Shown one piece after another: positions 25,990-34,612 of a DNA stretch of 64,000 nucleotides. The stretch spans positions 1-64,000 of the forward strand of contig NZ_JAFMTY010000004.1 in assembly GCF_017329605.1 (NCBI RefSeq), given 5' to 3'. The DNA comes from Alicyclobacillus fructus (GTDB lineage: Bacteria; Bacillota; Bacilli; Alicyclobacillales; Alicyclobacillaceae). Position numbers and translations under genes: made by a program. Every line of letters starts with the position of its first letter. Position 1 is the first letter of the stretch. The notes beneath the pieces were generated by a model. It was given only the letters and a program-made list of their open reading frames with translations. It did no database searches and was not told where the DNA came from.

Positions 25990-26916
25990 TTGCAAGCAAA
26001 CGGCGTTGTGTACCAGGAACCTCCGAAGGGCGTTGAATCCGCGCGGGCCACGCTTCGCGATTATCTATCCATTATGAAGTGGGGCATTACCATCGCCAAT
26101 CTCATGGCCACATTCGCAGGGCTTTGGGTGGCGTCGGGCGGCCACCCGCCGCTTGGGACCATGTTGCTCACACTTCTCGGAACGATGTTCGTGGTTGCGG
26201 GCGGCGCGGCGCTCAACAATTTTTACGATCGCGACATTGATCAGCGCATGCCCCGGACCAAGATGCGGGCCGTGGCAAGGGGCAAGGTGTCGCCCGTCGC
26301 GGCGCTCGCGATTGGACTGACGATGAGCGCCGTCGGGCTCGCGGTGTTGCTTGTGGGTGTGAATTGGCAGGCCGCGCTCTGCGCGTTCGTCGGTCTTTTC
26401 GTGTATTCGTACCTGTACACCGTGTGGTTTAAGCGGCATACGACGCTGAACACCGTGCTCGGCGGCATCTCCGGCGCCATGCCGCCGCTCATCGGGTGGG
26501 CGGCCGGCAGCGGCGGTTCGCTGTCTCTCGCGGCATGGTGCCTGTTTTTCACGTTCTTCCTGTGGCAGCCTCCGCACTTCTTGCCGCTCGCCATGAAGAA
26601 GACAGAGGATTACCGGGCCGCCGGTATTCCCATGCTGCCCGTGGTGCGAGGCTTTCGCGAGACCAAGCGGCAGATCGTGTTCTACACGGCCGCCATGGTG
26701 CCGGTCTCGCTGATGCTCACGGTGCTGGGGGCGGAAGGATGGCTGTACTTCGTCGTGATGGGCGGGCTGGGACTCTGGTTCCTGTTCCTCGCGGTGAAGG
26801 GACTTTTCATTCCGCCGGAAAAGGATATGGACTGGGCGAACCAGGTCTTTCGCTTTTCGCTCATCTACCTCACAGCGCTCTGTATTGTGTCGGTCCTCTC
26901 GGTTTCCATTCTCTGA
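25990..26916 (+). CDS. ctaB: Protoheme IX farnesyltransferase (heme O synthase)
   Basis: About 308 residues of a UbiA-family membrane prenyltransferase that farnesylates heme b to heme o for cytochrome oxidase. The first aspartate motif is NNFYDRDIDQRMPRTKMR and the second region is DYRAAGIPMLPVVRG; GGISGAMPPLIGW and FLWQPPHF are characteristic of CtaB. About nine helices are seen. The start is uncertain: TTG 25990 has a weak AAGGA, while GTG 26008 or a TTG near 25957 are alternatives, and ATG 26074 would cut the conserved TLRDYLSIMKWGI entry. It stands away from the other cta/cox genes. A strong hairpin follows the stop. Confidence 0.9.
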   Translation: MQANGVVYQEPPKGVESARATLRDYLSIMKWGITIANLMATFAGLWVASGGHPPLGTMLLTLLGTMFVVAGGAALNNFYDRDIDQRMPRTKMRAVARGKVSPVAALAIGLTMSAVGLAVLLVGVNWQAALCAFVGLFVYSYLYTVWFKRHTTLNTVLGGISGAMPPLIGWAAGSGGSLSLAAWCLFFTFFLWQPPHFLPLAMKKTEDYRAAGIPMLPVVRGFRETKRQIVFYTAAMVPVSLMLTVLGAEGWLYFVVMGGLGLWFLFLAVKGLFIPPEKDMDWANQVFRFSLIYLTALCIVSVLSVSIL

Positions 26917-26924
26917 ACGAAAAC

Positions 26925-26960
26925 GCCCCTGTGGCGCGTCGAGCGGCGCGTCACAGGGGC
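26925..26960 (+). terminator. Hairpin terminator after ctaB
   Basis: GCCCCTGTG (26925-26933) pairs with CACAGGGGC (26952-26960), extended inward by five more pairs, with an 8-nt loop. The following TCTCGCGTTCC is only moderately T-rich. Confidence 0.65.
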
Positions 26961-26973
26961 TCTCGCGTTCCTA

Positions 26974-27002
26974 TTGACATTGAAGCGAGAGTCCGGTTTG
27001 CT
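26974..27002 (+). promoter_or_regulatory. Probable promoter of the first zinc alcohol dehydrogenase gene
   Basis: A perfect TTGACA at 26974-26979, 17 bp, then a poor -10 (TTTGCT, 26997-27002). It is positioned 75 bp before the GTG start. Confidence 0.45.
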
Positions 27003-27077
27003 AGGGATGTGGATGTAAACGATTTCGTCCGTCTGCACGCATGTCTCAGATTTCATCCATGAAAGGATGTTGCACAA

Positions 27078-28133
27078 GTGAAAGCTGCTCGCCTGCTGTC
27101 GTTTCGCACGCCGTTTTCCATCGAGACGGTGCCGGATCCCGAGCCGGGGCCAGAGGATGCCATCGTCCGCGTGCGCGCGGCCGGCGTCTGCCGAAGCGAT
27201 CTCCACATCTGGCAGGGAGAACTCGCGTGGGTGGGGATTCGGCCCCAGTTGCCCATCACGCTGGGACATGAGTTCGGGGGCGAAGTGGTTGCCGTCGGGC
27301 GCAACGTCAAGCGCTTCAGCGCGGGCGATCGCGTCACGGTGCCCTTTCACAACGGGTGCGGCCGTTGTCCACAGTGCCAGTCGGGCAGGTCCAACCTGTG
27401 CGACGAGTTCGGATTTTACGGCGCCACCTACGACGGTTGCTTTGCTGAATATGTGCGCGTCCCCAACGCGGACTTCAACCTGATCCGGTTGCCCGACGAG
27501 GTCGATTTTGTGACCGCCGCGGCCATGGGCTGCCGATACATGACGGGGTTCCACGCCGTGATGCGCGGGCGCGTGCAGCCGGGTGAGTGGGTGGCTGTGC
27601 ACGGAGCGGGCGGGGTCGGGCTGTCCGCGATTCAGACGGCGCACGCCATCGGCGCTCAGGTGATCGCCGTCGACATCGACGACGAAAAACTGGCCAAGGC
27701 CAAGGCGGAAGGCGCAGCGGTGACCATCAACAGCCGCCGTGAGGAGCGCGTGTTCAAGGCCATCAAGCAGGTCACGCGCGGCGGTGCGCATGTGAGCATC
27801 GATGCGCTCGGACTGGCCGAGACGGTGTTCAACTCCGTGCGGTGCCTTCGCAAAGGCGGGCGCCATGTCCAGGTCGGCCTCACGTCTTCGGCGGAGCAAG
27901 GCATGGTGGCGCTGCCGGTCGACATCATGACGACCGGGGAAATCGAGTTCATCGGCAGTTTTGGCAACCCACACGTGGCGTTCGATGGGCTGATGCGCTT
28001 GGTCGCCGCGGGGAGGCTGCGGCCCAAGGCGCTCGTGGAGCGCGAGGTGAGTCTCGCTGAGGTGAACGACGTGTTTGAGCGCATGCTTCGCTTCGAGACG
28101 AAGGGTTTCAACGTCATCACCTCGTTTGCGTAA
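27078..28133 (+). CDS. Zinc-binding alcohol dehydrogenase (MDR family)
   Basis: A 351-residue medium-chain dehydrogenase. Catalytic zinc ligands lie in GVCRSDLH and GHEFGGE; the structural zinc cysteines are complete in CGRCPQCQSGRSNLC. The nucleotide fold has HGAGGVGLSAIQ, and the acidic residue after strand 2 (VDIDDEKL) predicts NAD. It oxidises an alcohol or polyol, substrate unknown. The start is GTG 27078, after GAAAGGATG. It may form a unit with the next dehydrogenase (26-bp gap). It is not a close match to either neighbour copy, so this is probably not a simple recent duplication. Confidence 0.88.
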   Translation: MKAARLLSFRTPFSIETVPDPEPGPEDAIVRVRAAGVCRSDLHIWQGELAWVGIRPQLPITLGHEFGGEVVAVGRNVKRFSAGDRVTVPFHNGCGRCPQCQSGRSNLCDEFGFYGATYDGCFAEYVRVPNADFNLIRLPDEVDFVTAAAMGCRYMTGFHAVMRGRVQPGEWVAVHGAGGVGLSAIQTAHAIGAQVIAVDIDDEKLAKAKAEGAAVTINSRREERVFKAIKQVTRGGAHVSIDALGLAETVFNSVRCLRKGGRHVQVGLTSSAEQGMVALPVDIMTTGEIEFIGSFGNPHVAFDGLMRLVAAGRLRPKALVEREVSLAEVNDVFERMLRFETKGFNVITSFA

Positions 28134-28159
28134 AACCACGGCGTCACGCGGAGACGAGA

Positions 28160-29308
28160 ATGGGGGAATCGAGTGTGCGGACACGAGCCGCGGTGCTTAT
28201 GGAGATGGGAGCCAAGCCGCCGTATGCATCCACGCGGCCGCTTCGCTTGGAGACATTGGAACTCGACCCACCGGGACCGGGCGAGGTTCTGATCCGCGTC
28301 CGCGCGGCAGGGCTGTGTCACTCCGATCTCTCCGTCATTCAAGGGGCCCGTCCGCGTCCGATGCCGATGGCGCTCGGGCACGAGGCGGCCGGCGAAGTGA
28401 TGGAGCTTGGGGAGGGCGTGCACGACCTCGCACCTGGCGATCACGTCGTGTGCGCCTTCGTGCCGAGTTGCGGCCACTGCGGCCCATGCCAAGAGGGCCG
28501 GCCGGCTCTTTGTGAACCGGGTGCTGAGGCGAACGGCCGCGGCACGCTGTTATCCGGCGCGCGCAGGCTGCGCCTTCACGGCAAGCCCGTGAACCACCAC
28601 CTCGGCGTGTCGGCGTTCAGCGAATACGCCGTCGTGTCTCGCCGATCGCTGGTCAAGATCGATCCGTCGCTCCCCTTCGAGCACGCGGCGCTCTTCGGCT
28701 GCGCCGTCATGACGGGCGTCGGCGCCGTGGTCAACACGGCGCGCGTTCCCGTGGGGGCGTCCGTGGGCATCGTCGGGCTTGGCGGAGTCGGGCTCGCCGC
28801 ACTGCTCGGGGCCGTGGCGTCTTCCGCGCGGCACGTTGCGGCCATCGACGTGAATCCGCAGAAGCTCGCCTTCGCGCGCGATCTCGGGGCCACGCACGTT
28901 TACGATGCGCGCGATCCCGACGTGATCGACAAGGTGCGCGCGGATTCTTCGGGTGGCCTGGAGTACGTGTTTGAGACGGCGGGCGCCGTCGCCGCCATGA
29001 CGACGGCGTTCAGGGTGACGCGTCGCGGGGGAACGACGGTGACCACCGGACTGCCTGATCCTCGCCACGAATGGAGCGTGCCGCAGGTGCTTTTGGCGGC
29101 GGAGGAGCGCACGATTCGCGGTTCGTACGTCGGCAGCTGCATCCCTTCCCGCGACATCCCTCGCTTCATTGCCTTGTTCCAGCAAGGCAAGCTCCCTGTT
29201 GATCGGCTGGTTTCGGACGTGATCGATCTCGACGACATCAACGAAGGATTCGATCGGCTGGCAGCGGGTGAGGCTGTGCGCATTGTGGTGCGCATGAGCG
29301 CGCCGTAA
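28160..29308 (+). CDS. Zinc alcohol dehydrogenase, class III-like
   Basis: A 382-residue MDR alcohol dehydrogenase with GLCHSDLSV and GHEAAGEVME as catalytic zinc sites, structural cysteines in CGHCGPCQEGRPALC, and the GLGGVGLAALLGA nucleotide site followed by AIDVNPQKL. The overall layout resembles class III and mycothiol/bacillithiol-dependent or aryl-alcohol dehydrogenases, with a longer lobe around 120-150. The true substrate is unknown. ATG 28160 is used, but GTG 28175 has the better-spaced GGGGGAA. It follows another zinc alcohol dehydrogenase and is probably co-transcribed with it. Confidence 0.86.
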   Translation: MGESSVRTRAAVLMEMGAKPPYASTRPLRLETLELDPPGPGEVLIRVRAAGLCHSDLSVIQGARPRPMPMALGHEAAGEVMELGEGVHDLAPGDHVVCAFVPSCGHCGPCQEGRPALCEPGAEANGRGTLLSGARRLRLHGKPVNHHLGVSAFSEYAVVSRRSLVKIDPSLPFEHAALFGCAVMTGVGAVVNTARVPVGASVGIVGLGGVGLAALLGAVASSARHVAAIDVNPQKLAFARDLGATHVYDARDPDVIDKVRADSSGGLEYVFETAGAVAAMTTAFRVTRRGGTTVTTGLPDPRHEWSVPQVLLAAEERTIRGSYVGSCIPSRDIPRFIALFQQGKLPVDRLVSDVIDLDDINEGFDRLAAGEAVRIVVRMSAP

Positions 29309-29388
29309 AGCGCGTATTGGTTGAAGGACGGCCCTTCGTTCGGTAAGATCCGTCATGAGACCTCATCACGTAGCGGGGAGACGAGAGT

Positions 29389-30474
29389 ATGTATCGTCGC
29401 TGGGAGACGAAGCCGGTTCGCGTCGGCGACGTCGTGATCGGCGGAAGTAATCAGGTCATTGTGCAGAGCATGACGACGACCAAGACGGCCGACGTCAAGG
29501 CGACGGTGGAGCAGATTCACCGTTTGGAAGACGCGGGCTGCCAGGTCGTGCGCGTGACGGTGAACAACCGCGAAGCTGCTGAGGCTATTAAGGAAATCAA
29601 GCGGCAAATCCATATTCCGCTTGTGGCAGATATCCACTTCGACCATCGCCTCGCCTTGGAGGCCATCAAGAACGGCGTGGACAAGGTGAGGATCAATCCC
29701 GGCAACATCGGCAAGCGCGAGAAGGTCGAGGAAGTCGTCAAAGCGTGCAAGGAGCGCGGAATTCCCATCCGCATCGGCGTGAACGCCGGATCGCTCGAGA
29801 AGCACATCCTGGAGAAATACGGCTATCCTACGGCCGAGGGGATGTTGGAGAGCGCGGAGCATCACGTCAAGATCTTGGAGGATCTCGACTTCGACGACAT
29901 CGTCATTTCGATGAAAGCGTCGGATGTGCCGCTCGCCATTGAAGCGTATCGGCTGGCCGCGGAGCGATTCCGGTATCCGCTCCACCTCGGCATCACGGAG
30001 TCGGGAACCTTGTTTGGAGGCACCATCAAGAGCGCGGCGGGGCTTGGCACGCTGCTGCACATGGGCATCGGGAACACCATCCGCGTGTCCCTTTCGGCGG
30101 ATCCAGTGGAAGAGGTCAAGGTCGCGCGCGAGCTGCTCAAGGTGTTCCACATCGTGTCGGATGCAGTGACCATCGTGTCGTGCCCGACGTGTGGCCGGAT
30201 CGACATCGACCTCATCAGCATCGTCAACGAGCTCGAGGATTACGTGCAGAACATCCGCGCGCCCATCAAGGTATCGGTGCTGGGTTGCGCGGTCAACGGC
30301 CCGGGCGAGGCGAGAGAGGCCGATATCGGCATCGCGGGAGCGCGGGGCGAGGGGCTTCTCTTCCGCAAGGGTCAGGTCGTGCGCAAGATCCCAGAGGCGG
30401 ATCTTCTGACGGAACTGAAAAAGGAAATCGATACGATGGCGAAGCGGTACGCGGAGACAGGTTCCATTTGGTGA
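29389..30474 (+). CDS. ispG: 4-hydroxy-3-methylbut-2-en-1-yl diphosphate synthase (IspG/GcpE)
   Basis: A 361-residue [4Fe-4S] enzyme of the MEP isoprenoid pathway that reduces MEcPP to HMBPP. The N-terminal TIM barrel is intact ([17 protein letters not shown]-type start, then [13 protein letters not shown]). The C-terminal cluster domain has cysteines in [12 protein letters not shown] and [20 protein letters not shown]. The length is typical of the bacterial two-domain form. It makes precursors for undecaprenol and the heme O farnesyl group used by nearby enzymes. ATG 29389 has a weak GGGGAGACG site. A strong terminator follows immediately. Confidence 0.96.
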   Translation: MYRRWETKPVRVGDVVIGGSNQVIVQSMTTTKTADVKATVEQIHRLEDAGCQVVRVTVNNREAAEAIKEIKRQIHIPLVADIHFDHRLALEAIKNGVDKVRINPGNIGKREKVEEVVKACKERGIPIRIGVNAGSLEKHILEKYGYPTAEGMLESAEHHVKILEDLDFDDIVISMKASDVPLAIEAYRLAAERFRYPLHLGITESGTLFGGTIKSAAGLGTLLHMGIGNTIRVSLSADPVEEVKVARELLKVFHIVSDAVTIVSCPTCGRIDIDLISIVNELEDYVQNIRAPIKVSVLGCAVNGPGEAREADIGIAGARGEGLLFRKGQVVRKIPEADLLTELKKEIDTMAKRYAETGSIW

Positions 30475-30482
30475 GCGCACAG

Positions 30483-30527
30483 GCGCGCCCGACTGTCGGG
30501 AGATCGACAGGCGGGCGCGCTTTTTTT
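30483..30527 (+). terminator. Rho-independent terminator of ispG
   Basis: GCGCGCCCG (30483-30491) and CTGTCG (30493-30498) pair with CGACAG (30505-30510) and CGGGCGCGC (30512-30520), interrupted by one A/G mismatch, with a 6-nt loop and a run of seven T. This is the clearest terminator in the window. Confidence 0.93.
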
Positions 30528-30546
30528 GTGTCGGGACGATCGCCCT

Positions 30547-30804
30547 TCAGTACCAGCTCTTGTGGTGCGTGTGCATGTCGTGATGCGCGTGGTGATGTCC
30601 GTCGTGGTGCATGTCGTGCGCGTGGGAGCTCCACTTGACGTCCTCGTAGTGTTTGCTCGGAATCTTCAGTACCTGGCCGGGATAAATCATGTTGGGGTTC
30701 TTGATGCCGTTGGCCCGGACGATGGCGGACACGGTCGTGTCGTACTTGACCGCGATGTTTCCGAGCGTGTCACCGGGTTGGACGATGTACTTGACCACTG
30801 TCAT
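30547..30804 (-). CDS. LysM protein with histidine-rich tail
   Basis: An 85-residue protein. Residues 5-48 form one LysM domain (YIVQPGDTLGNIAVKY to YPGQVLKI), which binds peptidoglycan or chitin-like glycans. Residues 61-81 hold 12 histidines among Asp, Met and Ala, a likely Ni, Zn or Cu binding tail. There is no signal peptide, so it may be a spore-coat or cortex protein loaded from the mother cell, as with other signal-less LysM spore proteins; this is inference. ATG 30804 has GGGAGGA directly upstream. It converges on ispG and is divergent from the his operon. Confidence 0.85.
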   Translation of the reverse strand: MTVVKYIVQPGDTLGNIAVKYDTTVSAIVRANGIKNPNMIYPGQVLKIPSKHYEDVKWSSHAHDMHHDGHHHAHHDMHTHHKSWY

Positions 30805-30883
30805 TCCTCCCTTGTGCGTGGTTCGATCCACCGTATGCGAATGCGGGCGGACTCGCCGAGGATGGACGCCTACATTTGGCCAG

Positions 30884-30912
30884 TTGCAATGTGGGCTCCC
30901 GTCCGATATGCT
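30884..30912 (+). promoter_or_regulatory. Probable promoter of the his operon
   Basis: TTGCAA (30884-30889), a 17-bp spacer and TATGCT (30907-30912), about 75 bp before the hisZ start. I found no T-box leader or attenuator between it and hisZ. Confidence 0.5.
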
Positions 30913-30986
30913 TGCTTTAGCATATTAGCGAAGTAAAGAGCGCCGTCTGGATGAAGGCGCGCAGAAGGCGTGGAGGCTGGAGAGGC

Positions 30987-32105
30987 ATGGATGCCACGAG
31001 GAGCGGAAGCGGATGGGGCGCCAGCCCTTGGCAGGCTGTTCGCGGATTTGCGGATCGGCCCCCAGGGATGCAGGACGGTTACCCCGACTTCGCGAAGCGC
31101 CGCAGGTCGGTGGAGACCCGCCTGCTCTCGTTTGTGGAGGATGCGGGATACGAGCCTGTCACGAGCGGACTGTTTGAATACGTGGACACGCTGCTTCGGG
31201 CGCGATCGCCCGAGTCGAGCCGCGATTGGATCCGGCTCTTTGACGGCGGCGGGGACGCCGTGGCCCTTCGCCCGGAGATGACCCCGTCCATCGCGCGCAT
31301 GGCGGCGCCGCGCGTCGCCGCGGGGCGGACGCCCATTCGCTGGTGTTACTGCGAACGCGTGTACCGGCGCACGGACGATCCGGCCTCCCTGTCGTGGGCG
31401 AGCGGCAAGGCCGCGGAGTCGACGCAGGTCGGCATCGAGCGGATAGGGGAAGAGGCGAGCGTCGAAGTCGACATGGACGTGTTGCGCCTCCTGCACGAGG
31501 CGAGCGCGGCGGCGGGTGTGAAACATCACCGCATCGTGGTGAGCCACGCGCGATTGGTGCCGCGGCTGCTCGACGCGATGGGCGTATCCGCGGGGCTCGC
31601 GCGGGCGCTTCTCTCGTGCTTGACGAGTGGGAATTACGTGCAGTTCCGGGAGCTTTGGCAGCGGCACGCGTGCACGGAGGTCGACCTGCTCGCGAATCTG
31701 CTCGCTTGGTCGCCCGCGGATCGCGATACGGCGAAGCGCGCCCGCGAGGTGTCGGGGCGCGAGATCGAGGGGCTGTTGGCGGAAGCCGCGGACGCTCGCG
31801 CGGCAGCCGACGTGCGGGAGGCGTGGCGATACCTCTGCCGCCTGGCCGATGCGCTGGAGGCGTCGGGCCTGGCGTCGGACGTCATCACGTTCGATCTCGC
31901 CCTTCACCGCGAGCTCGACTACTACACCGGACTGGTGTTCGAGATGTTTGCGCCCGGCGTGGGCGCGCCCATCGCGCAGGGCGGGCGCTACGACGAGCTT
32001 CTGGCCCAATTTGGCGCCGATGCGCCGGCCGTCGGCTTCGCGTTCGAAGTCGAGCGCGTGATGGCCGTCCTCGAGGCGCAGGAGGAGGGGGAGAGCGCAT
32101 GCTGA
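30987..32105 (+). CDS. hisZ: ATP phosphoribosyltransferase regulatory subunit HisZ
   Basis: A 372-residue class II aminoacyl-tRNA-synthetase-like protein resembling HisRS without the anticodon-binding domain. Motifs: FADRPPGMQDGYPDF near the start, LRPEMTPSIAR (motif 2 region), an RxEP-like site replaced by WCYCERVYRR, and ELDYYTGLVFEMFAPG with GGRYDELLAQFG near the end. It activates the short HisG encoded next and gives histidine feedback control. ATG 30987 is chosen for length and the GGAGAGG nearby; the frame opens at 30951. The stop overlaps hisG by 7 bp. Confidence 0.9.
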   Translation: MDATRSGSGWGASPWQAVRGFADRPPGMQDGYPDFAKRRRSVETRLLSFVEDAGYEPVTSGLFEYVDTLLRARSPESSRDWIRLFDGGGDAVALRPEMTPSIARMAAPRVAAGRTPIRWCYCERVYRRTDDPASLSWASGKAAESTQVGIERIGEEASVEVDMDVLRLLHEASAAAGVKHHRIVVSHARLVPRLLDAMGVSAGLARALLSCLTSGNYVQFRELWQRHACTEVDLLANLLAWSPADRDTAKRAREVSGREIEGLLAEAADARAAADVREAWRYLCRLADALEASGLASDVITFDLALHRELDYYTGLVFEMFAPGVGAPIAQGGRYDELLAQFGADAPAVGFAFEVERVMAVLEAQEEGESAC

Positions 32106-32740
32106 CTGTGGCAATGGCCAAAGGGCGCACGCTGGAGGATGTCGTGCCGCTTTGGGAAGAGGCCGGCATCTCCTATCCGCGCGACTGGGATGAGAGCCGC
32201 GCGCTGGTGTTCGAGGTGCCTTGGCGAGGCTCTGCCCTGCGCTATCTCCTCGCGAAGCCCGCGGACGTGCCGACGTACGTCGCCTATGGCGTGGCGGATC
32301 TGGGCGTTGTCGGCAACGACATTCTGCTCGAGCAGGAGCGGGAGATGTACGAACTGATCGACCTCGGCGTCGCCCGGTGCAAGCTGTGCGTGGCCGGTCC
32401 GGAGGACGAACGCCACCACGCGCCGCGGCGCGTGGCGACGAAATACCCGAAGCTCGCGGACCGGTATTTTCGCAGCCAGGGGCATCAGGTGGAGATTGTG
32501 CCGCTCGCCGGGTCGATCGAGTTGGCGAGCGTGATCGGCTTGACGGATCGCATTTTCGACCTTGTCCAGACCGGGGAGACACTCAGGGCCAACGGGCTCG
32601 TCGTCTTTGACGAGGTGCTCGACATCTCGGCGCGGCTTGTCGCGAATCGATCGAGCTACCGGATGAAACACGGCGAAATCTCCGCCTTGGTGGAGCGGCT
32701 GGAGGCGGTCATCGCGAGGAGGAACGCTTATGCGCCTTGA
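32099..32740 (+). CDS. hisG: ATP phosphoribosyltransferase, short form (HisG)
   Basis: A 213-residue catalytic subunit for the first step of histidine synthesis: ATP plus PRPP to phosphoribosyl-ATP. The short form lacks the regulatory C-terminal domain, which agrees with hisZ being next to it. Motifs: MAKGRTLEDVVPLWEEAG at the N-terminus, ADLGVVGNDILLE, and the PRPP-binding ETGETLRANGLVVF-like stretch (VQTGETLRANGL). It starts within the end of hisZ and ends 11 bp inside hisD, so translation is coupled. Confidence 0.95.
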   Translation: MLTVAMAKGRTLEDVVPLWEEAGISYPRDWDESRALVFEVPWRGSALRYLLAKPADVPTYVAYGVADLGVVGNDILLEQEREMYELIDLGVARCKLCVAGPEDERHHAPRRVATKYPKLADRYFRSQGHQVEIVPLAGSIELASVIGLTDRIFDLVQTGETLRANGLVVFDEVLDISARLVANRSSYRMKHGEISALVERLEAVIARRNAYAP

Positions 32741-34010
32741 TCGGGTGGACGTGATCGAACAGGCTTCGTTTTCATGGGAGCGAACGACCGGCCGTGACGC
32801 CGGCGTGTGGGAAACGGTGGCGCGCATCCTGGAGGAGGTGCGCGCGGGAGGCGACGAAGCGCTGCGCAGCCTGACGAGGGCGCTGGACGGTGTGGACGCG
32901 CCGCTCACTGTGCCCGCGGAGGCGATGGAAGCCGCGTTTCACGCCTTGCGTCCAGAGGTGCGGGAGGCGCTCGCGCGCGCGGCAGCGCGTATTCGGCGGT
33001 TTCACGAGGCGCAGCTGCCGACCGATCTCGTCGTCCAAGGTGACGACGGGGAGACCCTGGAGATGCTCTGGCGGCCGCTGGAGCGCGTGGGGGTGTACGC
33101 GCCGGGGGGACGAGCGGCCTATCCGTCGACCGTATTGATGGACGTCATCCCGGCGCAGGTGGCTGGCGTCCGGTCCATCGCGCTGGTCTCGCCGCCGGGG
33201 CCGGACGGCCTTCCTCATCCGGCGGTCTTGGCGGCGGCCCATCTGGTCGGCGTGCGGGAGATGTACGCGGTCGGCGGCGCGCAGGCGGTGGCGGCGCTCG
33301 CGTACGGGACGGAGACCATCGCGAGGGTGGACAAGATCGTCGGGCCGGGCAATGTGTACGTCGCGACGGCCAAACGGATGGTGATGGGCGACGTCGGGAT
33401 CGACAGCATCGCCGGGCCGACCGAGGTGGTGGTGATTGCCGATGACTCGGCCAATCCGGCGTACGTGGCGGCCGACATGCTCGCCCAGGCGGAACACGAC
33501 GTCGAGGCAGGGGCCGTGTGCCTGAGTCCGGCGCGCGATGTGCTGGAGAGGGTGCACGCCGAGATCGTGCGGCAGCTGTCCACGTTGCCGCGGACGGAGA
33601 TCGCGCGCGAAGCGCTGGAGCGCCACGGGGCGCTCGTGCTCGTGGAAAGCTTGGACGACGCGGTCGATCTCGCCAACCGGATGGCGCCGGAACACGTGGA
33701 GATCATCACGCGGGACCCGCGCCGTCTCCTGGATGGGCTTCGCACGGCCGGTGCGGTGTTCCTCGGCCCGTACACGCCCGAACCGGTGGGGGACTACTTC
33801 GCCGGGACGAATCACGTGCTGCCCACCCACGGGAGCGCGCGCTTTTCGAGCGGACTGGGCACGCTCGACTTCATGCGGCGGATGACCGCAGCCACGTACA
33901 CGGCTGAGACCCTCGCCCGCCATGCGCGGTACATCGAGGCGCTCGCAGACGCAGAATCGCTCACGGCGCACCGGGAAGCGGTGCGAATCCGCAGGGAGGA
34001 GTTGCGATGA
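32730..34010 (+). CDS. hisD: Histidinol dehydrogenase (HisD)
   Basis: A 426-residue zinc and NAD enzyme that oxidises L-histidinol through histidinal to histidine, the last two steps of the pathway. Family motifs: YAPGGRAAYPSTVLM, AVGGAQAVAALAYGTE, KIVGPGNVYVATAKR, GPTEVVVIAD, MLAQAEHDVEAGAV (containing the zinc-ligand region) and PEPVGDYFAGTNHVLPT. The length is normal. ATG 32730 overlaps hisG by 11 bp, and the stop overlaps hisB as ATGA. Confidence 0.97.
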   Translation: MRLDRVDVIEQASFSWERTTGRDAGVWETVARILEEVRAGGDEALRSLTRALDGVDAPLTVPAEAMEAAFHALRPEVREALARAAARIRRFHEAQLPTDLVVQGDDGETLEMLWRPLERVGVYAPGGRAAYPSTVLMDVIPAQVAGVRSIALVSPPGPDGLPHPAVLAAAHLVGVREMYAVGGAQAVAALAYGTETIARVDKIVGPGNVYVATAKRMVMGDVGIDSIAGPTEVVVIADDSANPAYVAADMLAQAEHDVEAGAVCLSPARDVLERVHAEIVRQLSTLPRTEIAREALERHGALVLVESLDDAVDLANRMAPEHVEIITRDPRRLLDGLRTAGAVFLGPYTPEPVGDYFAGTNHVLPTHGSARFSSGLGTLDFMRRMTAATYTAETLARHARYIEALADAESLTAHREAVRIRREELR

Positions 34011-34612
34011 GCACGAACCTGGGAACTCCCACTTTTGTCGCGGCGTTGGAGCGCGAGACGGGCGAGACGTCGGTGCGCCTGTCGCTCAACCTGCGCGGAG
34101 AGGGCCGGGCATTGATGGACTTCCCTGTCCCATTTTTGCGCCACATGCTGCATCTCTTCACAGTGCACGGGTCTTTCGACCTCACCGTCTCGGCGACGGG
34201 CGACGTCGACGTCGATGATCATCACCTCGTCGAGGACATCGGGCTTTGCCTGGGCCGCGCCATCCGGGAGGCGCTTGGCAATAAGGCCGGCATTCGCCGC
34301 TATGGGGAGCGGCACGTGCCCATGGACGAGGCGCTCGCGCGGGCTGTGATCGATCTGTCCGGCCGGCCGGCGTTCGTGCTGCAGGCCAGGTTCACGGACA
34401 CGCGCATCGGCACGTTTCCGACGGAACTCGTGCACGAATTTTTCAAGTCGGTCGCGAACGAGGCCCGGATGGCGCTGCACCTCGCGGTGCTCTATGGGGA
34501 GAACAATCACCACATGGTGGAAGCCCTGTTCAAGGCGTTCGGCCAGGCGTTGCGCGAGGCGGTCGAGGAGACGGGAGGCGGCGTGCGCAGCAGCAAGGGG
34601 GTGCTCGAATGA
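34007..34612 (+). CDS. hisB: Imidazoleglycerol-phosphate dehydratase (HisB)
   Basis: A 201-residue monofunctional HisB that dehydrates imidazole glycerol phosphate. Manganese-binding histidine/glutamate motifs are present: FLRHMLHLF, DVDVDDHHLVEDIG, the mid-domain FFKSVANEARMALHL and GENNHHMVEALFKAF. It lacks the N-terminal histidinol-phosphatase domain of the enterobacterial fusion, so the phosphatase must be elsewhere. It overlaps hisD and hisH by 4 bp each. Confidence 0.96.
   Translation: MSTNLGTPTFVAALERETGETSVRLSLNLRGEGRALMDFPVPFLRHMLHLFTVHGSFDLTVSATGDVDVDDHHLVEDIGLCLGRAIREALGNKAGIRRYGERHVPMDEALARAVIDLSGRPAFVLQARFTDTRIGTFPTELVHEFFKSVANEARMALHLAVLYGENNHHMVEALFKAFGQALREAVEETGGGVRSSKGVLE

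Noticed and set aside
27078-29308. Tandem duplication of the two zinc alcohol dehydrogenases
   Set aside because: They share only family motifs; the sequences and lengths differ too much for a recent duplication.
30913-30986. Possible T-box or attenuator leader ahead of hisZ
   Set aside because: Only a five-pair GGCGC-type stem is seen; there is no T-box consensus and no terminator with a T-run.
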